Shown: positions 17,757-28,220, counted from the first letter of the stretch. The stretch: 64,000 nucleotides of DNA from Bizionia myxarmorum (GCF_008086205.1 NZ_VSKK01000006.1:28866-92865), one strand, 5' to 3'. Notes: generated by a model from the sequence alone, not told the origin. Numbers and translations: made by a program.

Positions 17757-20198
17757 TTTAGAGGAAAAATTTGTTCAAGGTATTGTAGGCTTTTCGCTCA
17801 AGAATAGCATTATTGTATTTTTCCTGACCGCATTATTATTTATTGCAGGAATTATAAGTTATATACACACACCCATTGAAGCTTTTCCAGATGTAACAAA
17901 CACACGGGCCCGTATTATTACCCAATGGCCCAGTAGAAGTGCCGAAGAAGTTGAGAAATTCGTGACACTTCCGTTAATGAAGCAGATGAATACCATCCCC
18001 AAAAAAGCGGAAGTACGTTCTATTTCTTTATTCGGCTTATCGGCAGTAACGGTCATTTTTGAAGATGATGTAGACGATTTTTATGCGCAGCAATATCCGT
18101 CTAATAGATTACAAGGAATCGATTCTCCAGAGGGTGCCGAAGCAAGTATAGATCCGCCGTATGGCGCCACTCGTGAGATATTTAGGTATGATAAAAAGTA
18201 AACGACCTATAAAAGAGATAGCTTCTATACAACATTGGGTTATACAGCGTGAACTTGTTTCTGTGCCTGGTGTTGCCGATGTAGTGAGTCCTCGAATGAA
18301 CCCTCGTTATTGTGGAAACCGTCTTTGTCGCCATGCACCATAAAGCCCAAAAAGTTGGCATGGAGAAGTTTAATAAAATGAGTAAACTTGGTATTAAAAA
18401 AAAGAGTGCTGGTAGTGTAGCAACGTATATCGTTTTTGCTCAAATTATTTTAATTGTGGCGCTATTTCCTATTTTTTCATTCCAGAAAGTAGAAGGTAAA
18501 ATGTTTACACCTTTAGCATTTACATTGGGTTATGCCCTGGTAGGATCATTAATTTTAAGTATCACTTTTGTTCCTGCTATTTGTAAAGTGTTATTGAAAA
18601 AGAATATTGTTGAACGCGAGAATAAAATATCACGCTTCTTTACTGAAAATTTATTTAACTTATTTCAATGGAGTAACCGCAGACGTAAGGCAACCATTAT
18701 CACTTTTATAGCTTTAATTATTGGTTGTAGCGTTTCTTTTATGTTTTATGGATCCGAGTTTATACCTAAATTAAATGAAGGTGCCTTATATGTTAGAGCT
18801 ACTTTACCTAATAGTGTTAATTTAGATGAATCGACAAAATTAGCTAAAGAGATGAAAGCGAAACTTCGAAAATTTAAAGAGGTGAAGTTTGTGCTAAATC
18901 AAGTAGGTAGACCAAATGATGGTACAGATCCAACAGGATTTTTTAATATAGAATTTCATATTCAATTGTTTCCAGATGGCGAATGGGACAGAGATATTGA
19001 TAAAGAAGGGTTGATAGAAGAAATGCGTGCCGAATTAAATTCTTATCCCGGCGTGGTGTTTGGTTTTAGTCAGCCCATCCAAGATAATGTAGAAGAATAT
19101 GTTGCGGGTGTAAAGAGTTCGCTAGTTGTTAAGATTTTTGGTTATGATTTATTTGAACTAGAAAAATATGCAGACCAAGTAGCCAATAGTATTAGAGATG
19201 TAGAAGGCATTCAAAATTTAAACGTCTATAGAAACATTGGTTTACCTGAATTACGTATTAAACTCGACGAGAAAAAAATGGGTAAATACGGTGTTGCTAT
19301 GGCAGATGCTCAAGCTGTTGTAGAAATGGCCATTGGTGGTAGAGCAGCAACTACTTTTTATGAAGAAGAACGTCTGTTTGATGTGCGTATCCGTTTTGAA
19401 AAAGACTATAGAGACGACCAGAATAAAATTGGTGAAATTTTAATACCAACTATGGCCGGTAAAAAAATACCTTTACGAGAAATTGCAGATATCGACTTTT
19501 TAACGGGGCCTACCTTTATTTATAGAGAAAATAGCAGTCGTTATATTGCAGATGGATTTAGCATTGAAGGACGCGATTTAGGAAGTACCATTGCAGAAGC
19601 GAAAGCAAATGTATAACGCGATGTAAAATTACCTAAAGCCAATAAAATGACATGGGCTGGAGAATTTGAAAGTAAAGAAAGAGCTGGTAAGCAATTAGCA
19701 ACCATTGTCCCTACCGTACTTTTACTTATCCTGTTATTATTATATTTTAATTTTGGAAATAAAAAAGATACGTTGATTGCTGCTGCTGCTATTCCTTTTG
19801 CTTTTGTAGGTGGTTTTTTATCTTTAGTGATTACGCAAACAGTCTTTGGAATTTCAGCAGGAATTGGCTTTATTATTCTGTTTGGAGTTAACACGATTAA
19901 TAGTATTATATTAATTGCCGTTATGAAAGAGAATATGAGGATTATGCATATAAAAAATGCTATCTCTCAAGGTGTAAAAAGCAGAATTAGACCTATTGTT
20001 ATGATTGCTTTAATGGGCTCTATGGGATTATTACCTGCGGCTATGTCTTCGGGAATGGAATCTGAAATTCAGAAACCATTGGCCATTATGATTGTAGGGG
20101 GATTAATATTTTGTATGATATTATCTTTTACTGTGCTACCTCAACTGTTTTATTTAGCATATAAAAACAAAGAAAGTAAACATGAAGTTAAAGATTGA
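17728..20198 (+). pseudogene. CusA/CzcA-type heavy-metal RND pump, internally deleted
   Basis: The reading passes through several pieces. The first (17728-18201) has FLTALLFIAGIISYIHTPIE, FPDVTNTRARIITQWP and SISLFGLSAVTVIFEDDVDD. A shift near 18188 continues IKSKRPIKEIASIQHWVIQR to VPGVADVVS. A deletion of several hundred coding bases follows, joining near 18300 to IVETVFVAMHHKA. The long 18312-19616 frame then ends at an in-frame TAA (19614-19616), after which KMTWAGEFESKERAGKQL and the last helices continue to 20198 in the same frame. The pump cannot work. Confidence 0.9.
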
Positions 20199-21156
20199 TA
20201 AATTTGTCCTATGTATTATTGGGACTATTTTAATAGCTTATTTTTTCCCGCAATGGGGAGCACAAGAAAGTAAAATTCCTATCGACACGATTAGTGCGAT
20301 AGGAATTTCGCTTATCTTCTTTTTCTACGGATTAAAATTAAATCCGACACAGTTAAAAGCAGGACTTAAAAATTGGAAATTACATCTTTTAGTACAAAGT
20401 GCTACTTTTTTAATGTTTCCGTTATTGGTTTTATTGTTTAGACCATTAATTCAGAATGAAGAACAAGAAACCATTTGGTTGGCTTTCTTTTTCTTGGCAG
20501 CATTACCCTCTACAGTATCATCGTCTGTTGTTATGGTATCTATGGCAAAAGGAAATATACCTGCAGCTATTTTTAATGCAAGTATTTCTGGAATTATAGG
20601 AATTGCAATTACACCACTTTGGATGGGCTTGTTTGTAAATGATGCGCAGACCGATTTTGATTTTACAGATATCTACCTAAAATTGATTGTTCAAATTATT
20701 TTACCTGTAGTTTTAGGCCTCTTATTACAACGTTTTTTAGGGAAGTTTGCTCACAAACATAGTAGTAAATTAACACTGTTTGATAAGTCTATTATCTTAT
20801 TAATTATCTATAAGAGCTTCGCAGAATCTTTTAATGAACATATTTTTACTGCCGTTTCTCTTTTAGATTTAGGTGCCATTTTTATAGGAGTCATCGTATT
20901 GTTTGGCATTGCTTTTTTGCTAACAGGTTTTATTTCTAGAAAATTAAAGCTTAATAATGAAGATCAGATAACTGCGCAATTTTGTGGAACTAAAAAATCA
21001 TTAGTTCACGGAACCGTTTTTTCCAAAATACTATTTGGAAATATGGCGTCTATTGGGATTATATTATTGCCAATTATGTTATTTCATGCCACACAAATAT
21101 TAATAATCAGCATTATAGCTTCTAAGAAAGGTAGAGAGAAAGTTCTGGAAAGTTAA
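20182..21156 (+). CDS. Bile acid:sodium symporter family transporter
   Basis: A 324-residue protein with about ten membrane segments in the YfeH/SBF-like branch of the BASS family. Signature stretches are FFFYGLKLNPTQLKAGL, FFLAALPSTVSSSVVMVSMA and CGTKKSLVHGTVFSKILFG. It overlaps the end of the RND pump gene by 17 bases, so it belongs to the same operon. Related genes travel with metalloid and metal resistance genes, but the substrate cannot be read from sequence. It appears intact. Confidence 0.88.
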   Translation: MKLKIDKFVLCIIGTILIAYFFPQWGAQESKIPIDTISAIGISLIFFFYGLKLNPTQLKAGLKNWKLHLLVQSATFLMFPLLVLLFRPLIQNEEQETIWLAFFFLAALPSTVSSSVVMVSMAKGNIPAAIFNASISGIIGIAITPLWMGLFVNDAQTDFDFTDIYLKLIVQIILPVVLGLLLQRFLGKFAHKHSSKLTLFDKSIILLIIYKSFAESFNEHIFTAVSLLDLGAIFIGVIVLFGIAFLLTGFISRKLKLNNEDQITAQFCGTKKSLVHGTVFSKILFGNMASIGIILLPIMLFHATQILIISIIASKKGREKVLES

Positions 21157-21424
21157 ATTTGATTAGTATGCTAATTTTGAGAAAACACGCTTAAATGATA
21201 TTTGCTTTAATCCTACCATTTTCACGAATTTAAATCAGTCTAATGGACTTCAAAATGAATTTCCTTTATTTAAATTCATACCATGCCTACTTATCAACTA
21301 TCGGATACTTATTTTAAAGAAATTTTAAGTGCTGTTGAAGTATTACCTGATGAACAAGAAGTTATAAAATAAATAATTTTAAAATTGAAAGATCCAAACT
21401 TTTGATGTTACTATATAAGGTAAA

Positions 21425-21770
21425 AAGATTTTCTCAAAACAATCACGGCATTGTATCGATGAATCGACTATCTCTAAATTTAAGCAAGTCATACTTTCGA
21501 ATTATAATCATTTTTTATCGGTAAAAGAATATACTTCAAAATTGCACATAAGTTCAATATATTTAACGAAATGTGTTAAAAAAGCAATAGGGAAGGGTGC
21601 ACAAAAAAATTAATTATAAATTATAAATTTTATATGCAAACAGATTGTTACATCAATTGGATAAATCTATAGGAGAAGTCTCTTATTCTTTAGGTTTTAA
21701 TGAAATTGCTAATTTTTTTCAGTTTTTTTAACGTAATATAGGAATAACAGCGACTCAATTTCGGAAGAGT
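21425..21770 (+). pseudogene. AraC-family regulator, decayed C-terminal half
   Basis: The frame gives FKQVILSNYNHFLSVKEY and KLHISSIYLTKCVKKAIGK, which is the first AraC helix-turn-helix. Stops and shifts follow. Other frames then read LLHQLDKSIGEVSYSLGFNE and RNIGITATQFRK, the second helix-turn-helix and tail. An ATG at about 21283 opens a short frame (MPTYQLSDTYFKEILSAVEV) that may be the relic N-terminal side. No functional protein is possible. Confidence 0.7.
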
Positions 21771-21843
21771 AATTGTTTAGGTATTATAAAGGTAGTGACA
21801 TATAAAATATCAAATGAAAATAAAAGTTTTTTGTTATTTTGAA

Positions 21844-22228
21844 TTAATCCCATTTATTCGTTGTAGAAAATGCATATTGCCCTGCACCAGTGAAAAAGAG
21901 CACGAAAGCACCAAACACAAATAATAGAATTAATTCAATGTCAAGACCTTCGGATTTTTATAATGCGAAAATGTTCTCTGAATGTGCCAAAAACATTGTG
22001 GTTATCATTTCAAAGAAAAAAACTTCAGAAGCCAAGCGTATTCTCAAACCTATTAAAATAAGTAATGCTGCATTTAATTCGGTCATATAAACACCGTACG
22101 CTATCATTTCCGGTAATCCCGATTAAGTTGGCATATTTTTGATTCTTTCTAGATTACTTAATTTAGCGACACCTTTAAATAGCATCAGTGCTGCGATTGT
22201 TATTCTTAAGAGAAACAATCCTAAATCG
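21844..22228 (-). pseudogene. DoxX-family membrane protein, decayed
   Basis: The minus strand directly after the antiporter stop codon reads NDLGLFLLRITIAALMLFKG, VAKLSNLERIKNMPT, a TAA (22123-22125), then AYGVYMTELNAALLILIGLR, a TAA (21958-21960) and VFGAFVLFFTGAGQYAF. These are the four-helix DoxX features. No start codon is seen, and the frame crosses two stops. It would have been the second gene after the K+/H+ antiporter. Confidence 0.7.
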
Positions 22229-23698
22229 TTATATCTTCTTGTTTTTTAGCGTTTTATAAACTGCATCAAAAATTTTAGATTGATCGGCAAGGACAATTAG
22301 CGTATCATTTGCTTCAATTTTTGTTAAGCCGTTTGGAATAATATAGCTATTATCCCTTTTAATCATTGCTATAATGGCGTTTTTTGGAAAGCTTAATTCT
22401 ACGATTTTCTTATCCACCGCATAGCAATTTGATGTTATCAGGAGTTCTTTCATTTTGGCTTTTGGATGTTCAGCCAGTAGCAAATCGGTTGCATTCAATT
22501 TCTTTTGTGTTTCAGGCAATCCGACTTTTAACCATTTTGCAACAATGGAGAGTGTCGTTCCTTGTATCAAAATTGAAGTTACCGAAATAAAAAACACAAT
22601 GTTAAAAATCATATTTGCTTTTTCAATTCCTGCTAAAAGCGGATATGTAGCAAACACAATTGGAACAGCACCACGCAATCCAACCCAAGAGATGTAAAAC
22701 CGTCTTTTTAGTTTCATTTTGAAAAACATAAGACTTATAAATACTCCAATGGGTCGTGCCACCAATATAAGGAATACTGAAATTAGCAGGCCAATGCCCA
22801 TGTAAGGAACGATTTGTGAAGGAAAAACAAGCAAGCCTAACGTTAGGAAAAGTACAATTTGCATGAGCCATGCCAAACCATCAAACATTTTCATAATGGT
22901 CTTTTTATGTATGAGTTCTTGGTTTCCTAAATATACCGCACAAATGTAAATGGAAAGAAATCCATTACCACCTACAAAATCGGTGGCAGAAAACGTTATA
23001 AACATTAAGGCTATCACTAAAACAGGATAAAGTCCTTCAAAGTCCAGTTTAATTTTGTTGATGATATATTTGCTCAATACTCCAAAGCCAATTCCCAAAA
23101 TACCACCCAAAACCATTTGTTGAAAAAACAAGGGGATTATAGAAATAAAACTTTGATCTTGATTGATTACCAGAGTTAAAAAGGCAATGGTCAGCACATA
23201 CGCCATTGGGTCGTTACTTCCGCTTTCCATCTCTAAAGTGGGTCTTAAATTGGTTTTTAAAGCCAGACTTTTTGAGCGTAAAATTGAAAATACAGCAGCC
23301 GCATCTGTGGAGGATACAATAGAACCCAGTAACAAACTTTCATAAATAGTAAAATCAGTAATAAACCATACAAAGGTTCCAAGAGAAACCGCTGTCAATA
23401 AAACGCCTAATGTTGATAAAGCAATGCCTTCGCGAAGAATGGGTTTAACGGCTTTCCAATTGGTGTCAAGTCCACCTGAAAATAAAATAAAATTTAAAGA
23501 AACAATGCCAATGAATTGCGCAAGTTGAGGATCATCAAAACGGATTCCTCCGATACCATCAGAACCTGCCAGCATTCCAATTCCCAAGAATAATAATAAG
23601 GTTGGAACACCAAATTTGTATGAGGTTTTACCTGCAAAAACACTAACAAGAAGTAATAAAGAACCGACTAGTAGTATATTTTCAATGGTTAAATTCAC
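22229..23698 (-). CDS. Potassium/proton antiporter (CPA1, NhaP2/CvrA type)
   Basis: A 489-residue antiporter. About twelve membrane helices occupy residues 1-385, with GSIVSSTDAAAVFSIL and LEMESGSNDPMAYVLTIA carrying the conserved acidic residues, and ISWVGLRGAVPIVFATYP near the end. A soluble RCK-C (TrkA-C) domain covers about 400-485 (AIIAMIKRDNSYIIPNG). That tail is typical of K+/H+ exchangers responding to osmotic or nucleotide signals. The length is normal. Its own start follows a short AT-rich leader. Confidence 0.9.
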   Translation of the reverse strand: MNLTIENILLVGSLLLLVSVFAGKTSYKFGVPTLLLFLGIGMLAGSDGIGGIRFDDPQLAQFIGIVSLNFILFSGGLDTNWKAVKPILREGIALSTLGVLLTAVSLGTFVWFITDFTIYESLLLGSIVSSTDAAAVFSILRSKSLALKTNLRPTLEMESGSNDPMAYVLTIAFLTLVINQDQSFISIIPLFFQQMVLGGILGIGFGVLSKYIINKIKLDFEGLYPVLVIALMFITFSATDFVGGNGFLSIYICAVYLGNQELIHKKTIMKMFDGLAWLMQIVLFLTLGLLVFPSQIVPYMGIGLLISVFLILVARPIGVFISLMFFKMKLKRRFYISWVGLRGAVPIVFATYPLLAGIEKANMIFNIVFFISVTSILIQGTTLSIVAKWLKVGLPETQKKLNATDLLLAEHPKAKMKELLITSNCYAVDKKIVELSFPKNAIIAMIKRDNSYIIPNGLTKIEANDTLIVLADQSKIFDAVYKTLKNKKI

Positions 23699-24102
23699 TC
23701 TATTTACGTTTAGATTTTATGTTGCGAAGATACTATGATAGATATAAAAAGTCGATATAATTGTGATCTAGTTTTTTGGTTTAATAAATTTTATTTTGAC
23801 TTGGATTCGAACTGTTTCATGAGTATTAATTGGATTTTTGATTTTTAATGTACGCCTTTTATAATCTTATACTGCTCAAACGACTCATTGATACAGCGAA
23901 CATCCAAATCTGATTGCTAATTAGAATATTTTAAGTGCGCAAGCAATAACAAGCCTTTTATGAAGTCATGCTTATTATTTATTATATAGTAACGGACTTC
24001 TGCAATAATCTAAAGACAGAATAGTACATGCGATTCGTTTTTATTTACTCGGTGTTCAGGTCTGATAAATGAATCAGGCCATTTTACCTTGGTTATGGTT
24101 CT
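23699..24102. other. Intergenic region, nothing recognised
   Basis: About 400 AT-rich bases lie between the antiporter promoter side and the IS1182-like remnant. Stops are frequent in all frames. I found no RNA gene, no strong hairpin and no match to the repeats in this window. Confidence 0.4.
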
Positions 24103-24619
24103 GGAACCTTAAAAAAGGAATATCGCGGCACAGCGCATCAATGTAAGGACTGCTCAATAAAGTTGCGCTGTTTGGGTAAAACTGCCAAAGAGAAAAAGTT
24201 TTCTGTCACCTATTACAAAGCAGAATATGAACGTAATATAAAACGTGTAAATAGTACGCAAGGCAGCTATAAGAAAGGCAAACGGCAAAGTATGGTAGAA
24301 CCCGTTTTTGGAACCTTAACCCAATTTATGGGTTTAAGGAAAATAAATACCATAGGAATAAACCAGACAAACAAGGTCATGTATTTAGCAGCCATAGCAT
24401 ACAATCTTAAAAAACACTTGAAATTCACACAGAAACTATCTAAAACCAAGGCAAAAGCACTTGTCCTGATATTTTCTAAAATAAATGGACTCCAAAACGG
24501 AATAATCTTCAATTTCCACCAACCAAAATTTAATTAAATGGCAGTTGAAGAAAATTAAAAAAGCCCTAAAAAAGGGCTTAATTGTGTTTTGGTCATAAAT
24601 TTTTAGAGCGTTGTGAAAC
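24103..24619 (+). mobile_element. IS1182-like element, 3' remnant
   Basis: From GGAACCTTAAAAAAGG at 24103 the sequence follows the 3' part of the intact-length element at 30901-32615 with scattered changes. It gives the transposase tail (KRQSMVEPVFGTLTQFMGLR, IGINQTNKVMYLA). The element's own hairpin (AAGCCCT/AGGGCTT at 24561-24579) and right-end repeat GCGTTGTGAAAC at 24608-24619 are present. The 5' two thirds are missing. The copy is dead. Confidence 0.88.
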
Positions 24620-24761
24620 GGTTACCTTTATTACCACCAGTATTTTCATTTCTTTTCTAATTTCTTTAATTCGGTATTTGTTGTTGGAAGATCTCCATTC
24701 TTATTTATACCGCTACAATTACATCAGTTCCATCAATCGGCTTACGAGTATCATCACTATT

Positions 24762-26684
24762 TTAAAGTGCATTGGCTGCATCATATCCAGTTTTGATAGC
24801 ATGCGAAATATTGGAAACCTTTGAACAGTCACCTACTTTAACAACCGAAATGCCGTGGTCGCTCAAAGCTGTCGTATCGAATTTCTCGGGATGCGAGCCA
24901 CTCGCCATCACAACATAGTCGCACGGAATTTTTACAACCTTACCATTCGGTTCTTCGCAGATTAATTCACCCACCGTAATGTTAGTCACTTTGTGTTCTG
25001 TAAACTGCGCCACCCCATGCTTGTTAAATAGTTCGAGCATTGTAGGTAAAACGGTGGGGCCGATCTCGCCTGCAATCTTGTCGCGCATTTCCACTATAGA
25101 TACTTTACAGCCTTGCTCGGCAAGGTATTCAGCCGTCTCACAGCCTACCATACCGCCTCCTATAACTGCCACACGGCCAGACACGTTTTGCTCGTCTGCG
25201 AGCACCTTCCAGGCATCACACACATTAGGACCATTCACGCCTGAGATTGGGGGAATAAAATTTGTTGCGCCTACCGCTACAATCACAGCTTCGGGTGCCA
25301 TTGCCAGAATACGCTCGGTGGTTGCCTTTTCACCCAACCGTAGTACTACGCCATTGGAAAGTATAGCGTGCTCAAGATCTTCCACTGTACGACGTATTTC
25401 ACTCTTCCTTGGAGGTTTGTCTGCGATGTTCAATTGCCCACCAAGCTTGGTATCTTTTTCAATTAGCGTTACATGATGGCCTTTAATTGCAGCAACCCGT
25501 GCGGCTTCAAGCCCAGCGGGACCGCCTCCGATAACCACCACCTTTTTCTTTACGTTTGTCTGAATGATGATACGCGATTCTTCAAAGCCGTTTTCGGCAT
25601 TAACAACACAAGCAATGAACCCTCCGCTCATTACCGCATCTACGCATCCTTCGTTGCAGCCAATACAGCGAATAATACTTTTTGCCTTTCCGGCGGCAGC
25701 CTTATTTATCCAGTCAGGATCTGCCAAGAGTGCACGCCCAATGCCTACCATGTCAACTCTGCCAGCTTCAAGTAATTCTTCCGCCATCTCAGGATCGATG
25801 ATTCGTCCTGAGGTGCTGACAGGAATAGTGACTGCTTGCTTAACTGTACCTGCAATGTCCGCAAAGAAACAGTAGGGCTGTACACCCATCGGAGGAATGG
25901 TGTCTGCCAAGTTTCCGGTATGATTCGCCTGAGCAACATGCAGCATATGTACACCAGCTTCTTCAAGCAACCTGGCGAATTGCGGAGCATCAGTCTCATC
26001 TATACCGCCTTTTCCAAGTGTTGGAGTTACTACAGGTAATTTATATTCGATGATCATTTCTGGCACAGCTTCTCTTAGCGCTTTTACCAACATTAATGCA
26101 AATCGGGTTCTGTTTTCTAGGCTGCCTCCAAACTTGTCAGTTCGATAATTCATTTTCGTGCTGCATAGTGCGCCCACAAGTCTGTCGCCATGCACCTGAA
26201 TGGCATCAATCCCCGCTTTTTGAGCGCGTACAGCACAGGCGCACATCTTTTTAAGAATTTCCATCAAAGCTTCCTCCGTCACTTCGTTAACGAAATTATC
26301 CATATCATGGTGTAACCGCGCACGTACTTTGTCCTGTTCACCATTGGCAAACATTAAGTTGAGGGCATCGACGTCATATTCTGGATGAAAAATTTGTACA
26401 CCGAGCTTTGCGCCATACGCATGCACACTATCTGCGAGTAATCGAAAGCTCTCGATCTGGCTATCGTCAAACAGCTTTGGAGTGGGGGCAAAACTTCGGA
26501 TAGGCGCTACATCGCCTAGAACGATATAACCCACACCTCCCTGAGCAAGTCGGGTATAAAAAGCACGACTCTGTGCGCTTATACTTCCGTCTTTAGCTTC
26601 ATAGCCGGTGGTGAGCGGAGGAAGCAATAGCCGATTCTTGAACGTAACGCCACCAATGGTGATCGGTTCTAATATTTTCATCAT
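24762..26684 (-). CDS. FadH-like old-yellow-enzyme/flavin reductase
   Basis: A 640-residue NADH:flavin oxidoreductase of the 2,4-dienoyl-CoA reductase type. Residues 1-330 form the FMN TIM barrel (PITIGGVTFKNRLLLPPL, DAIQVHGDRLVGALCS, GRALLADPDWINKA). CIGCNEGC...GGFIACVVN supplies the 4Fe-4S cysteines. Then come an FAD site VVVIGGGPAGLEAARVAA and a NAD(P) site VAVIGGGMVGCETAEYLA. HGDRL replaces the more usual HGxH active-site pattern. The gene is visibly richer in G and C than its neighbours, which suggests transfer from another phylum. The frame is fully open and the MM start is normal. Confidence 0.9.
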   Translation of the reverse strand: MMKILEPITIGGVTFKNRLLLPPLTTGYEAKDGSISAQSRAFYTRLAQGGVGYIVLGDVAPIRSFAPTPKLFDDSQIESFRLLADSVHAYGAKLGVQIFHPEYDVDALNLMFANGEQDKVRARLHHDMDNFVNEVTEEALMEILKKMCACAVRAQKAGIDAIQVHGDRLVGALCSTKMNYRTDKFGGSLENRTRFALMLVKALREAVPEMIIEYKLPVVTPTLGKGGIDETDAPQFARLLEEAGVHMLHVAQANHTGNLADTIPPMGVQPYCFFADIAGTVKQAVTIPVSTSGRIIDPEMAEELLEAGRVDMVGIGRALLADPDWINKAAAGKAKSIIRCIGCNEGCVDAVMSGGFIACVVNAENGFEESRIIIQTNVKKKVVVIGGGPAGLEAARVAAIKGHHVTLIEKDTKLGGQLNIADKPPRKSEIRRTVEDLEHAILSNGVVLRLGEKATTERILAMAPEAVIVAVGATNFIPPISGVNGPNVCDAWKVLADEQNVSGRVAVIGGGMVGCETAEYLAEQGCKVSIVEMRDKIAGEIGPTVLPTMLELFNKHGVAQFTEHKVTNITVGELICEEPNGKVVKIPCDYVVMASGSHPEKFDTTALSDHGISVVKVGDCSKVSNISHAIKTGYDAANAL

Positions 26685-26765
26685 GATTTTTTATGTATTT
26701 TGTATTAATCATAAAAGTCAAGTAATACGCTGACTTTTATATAATCATTGAAATGTCGAATTGGG

Positions 26766-27479
26766 TTATTTGATTCTATTGACTTTCCCTAATGTAGATA
26801 TATCAGTTTTTACGTCTGTGGGGTTGCCGTAGTAATTTATGTTGCCTAACCCTTTCATTGTAATATCGATGCTATCTTCAGCATAAACAGACATATTCTC
26901 CATGCCTTCGCTAACTACTTTTACCCTTTTAGACTTAAATTCTGAAGCATTTATTTCTCCTAATCCTACCGAATTAATAGAGGTCCAATTTGAGCTTCCT
27001 TTTATTTTAATAGAGCCAATAGATTTAGAGATTAAGTTAAATTTTTCTACCTGGAAATTGTCTATTATAATTTCTCCAACCCCTTTGTTAGTAATGTTTA
27101 CTTCGTCACCAATAAAATTATTCTTAATGTGAAGGGTACCTATACTTTCAAAGTTTACTTTAGTTAGGTGAGGAGAACCTACTTTTATAACAAGTTTCTT
27201 TTTACCAGTGAACTTTCGTTTATTTCTCAATTCAATAGAAAGTTCTCCTTTGTCATCTGATACTTTTAAGGCTTCAATTAAAATGGAGCTACCCGAAACA
27301 TTTAAATAGGCACTATCGGATTGTTCATAAATAACGTCTCCGATTAGTTCTAAATTCAAATTTGTAAATTCGGAAATATCATAAGTCTTTAAGGTATTCG
27401 AATCTGACTTTGACTCATTGCAGGAAACCAGAGAGAATAGTATAAAGACCGCTGTAATTAAAATAATTGCTTTTTTCAT
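26766..27479 (-). CDS. DUF2807 (GIN-type) lipoprotein
   Basis: A 237-residue protein. MKKAIILITAVFILFSLVSC is a lipoprotein signal (Cys 20). The rest is a repeating right-handed beta-type pattern (VYEQSDSAYLNVSGSSILI, GVGEIIIDNFQVEKF, GLGEINASEFKS, MKGLGNINYYGNP) characteristic of DUF2807 head domains. The role is unknown; it is surface or periplasm anchored. It follows a GbsR-type regulator on the same strand, and the gap between them holds an operator-like site. Confidence 0.88.
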   Translation of the reverse strand: MKKAIILITAVFILFSLVSCNESKSDSNTLKTYDISEFTNLNLELIGDVIYEQSDSAYLNVSGSSILIEALKVSDDKGELSIELRNKRKFTGKKKLVIKVGSPHLTKVNFESIGTLHIKNNFIGDEVNITNKGVGEIIIDNFQVEKFNLISKSIGSIKIKGSSNWTSINSVGLGEINASEFKSKRVKVVSEGMENMSVYAEDSIDITMKGLGNINYYGNPTDVKTDISTLGKVNRIK

Positions 27480-27559
27480 GTTTTGTATTTATTTATTATT
27501 AAATATAAAGTATATCTAATGACGATTATTCCACTTATAGCACATCATGAGTATTATTT

Positions 27560-27579
27560 AGTTTCGAACTTTTAGAACT
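27560..27579. promoter_or_regulatory. Putative GbsR operator upstream of the DUF2807 gene
   Basis: AGTTTCGAACTTTTAGAACT resembles the palindrome at 28081-28100 in front of the GbsR gene at 14 of 20 positions, including the outer AGTT and GAAC arms. It lies between the GbsR stop codon and the DUF2807 start, where a second target of the regulator would be expected. Confidence 0.4.
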
Positions 27580-27596
27580 AACTTTGGAAAAAAAAA

Positions 27597-28055
27597 TTAA
27601 GATTTATTCCATGTATCTATTGTTTTCCTAATTTCATTAGATAAATGTGTTTGAAATTCATGCAGTTGTCTTAAGTCATCGTTGAATTCTTTACTATTGG
27701 ACTTCCCTCTAAATTCTAATACATCTTCCAGAAGCAGATTGAAGGAGCCCATGCTTTTTTCAAATCCTTTTTTCCAACCATCAACATCTATCATAAAATA
27801 GCGTTTCCTATCACCACTGAAGGTTCGGTAAGTAAGTGTTCCTTCTTTCAAATACATATTCACGGCATTACTAATCGAGCTTTTACCAGCACTTAAAAAT
27901 CCTACGATGTCATCAAAGCTGCGATAGGGTGGGTCTGATAATAACAAATAGGCAAATACCCGCCCTTCAATGGGTGTTCTACCATACTTTTCTATGGATA
28001 CACCTAACTTTTCTACCTTTTCCTTCAGTGCTTTTACCTGTGCTTGATCATTCAT
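27597..28055 (-). CDS. GbsR/MarR-type transcriptional regulator
   Basis: A 152-residue winged-helix protein. GRTPIEGRVFAYLLLSDPPY and FDDIVGFLSAGKSSISNAVN form the DNA-binding domain, and TYRTFSGDRKRYFMID is the wing. A C-terminal helix (NDDLRQLHEFQTHLSNEI) likely dimerises. The family includes choline/betaine-responsive and envelope-stress repressors. Here the paired DUF2807 lipoprotein gene is the likely target. Its own upstream region has a GTTCTG-N6-CAGAAC palindrome. Confidence 0.88.
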   Translation of the reverse strand: MNDQAQVKALKEKVEKLGVSIEKYGRTPIEGRVFAYLLLSDPPYRSFDDIVGFLSAGKSSISNAVNMYLKEGTLTYRTFSGDRKRYFMIDVDGWKKGFEKSMGSFNLLLEDVLEFRGKSNSKEFNDDLRQLHEFQTHLSNEIRKTIDTWNKS

Positions 28056-28081
28056 AATGCAAACCTACTAAAAATTGTTTA

Positions 28082-28099
28082 GTTCTGTAATTTCAGAAC
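28082..28099. promoter_or_regulatory. Putative GbsR autoregulatory operator
   Basis: GTTCTG (28082-28087) and CAGAAC (28094-28099) form a perfect 6-6 palindrome with a 6-base spacer, 27 bases before the GbsR start. A weaker copy lies in front of DUF2807 (27560-27579). Confidence 0.5.
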
Positions 28100-28220
28100 C
28101 AATAATGTTTTAAACTAACGGGATAATCGGTAATTTGCTACGCGTAAATGGTCTATAACTAACTGTTTAGTTTTTAGTTAATTTATTTCTGGAATAGTAC
28201 ATTTTTTGTTATTGACGGTA

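Noticed and set aside
24582..24824. 80-codon plus-strand open frame
   Set aside because: It covers the IS remnant end and the antisense of the FadH-like C-terminus; no family features.
24979..26039. Several plus-strand open frames of 67-165 codons
   Set aside because: They are mirror frames of the GC-richer FadH-like gene, where stops are rarer; the minus frame has full catalytic motifs.
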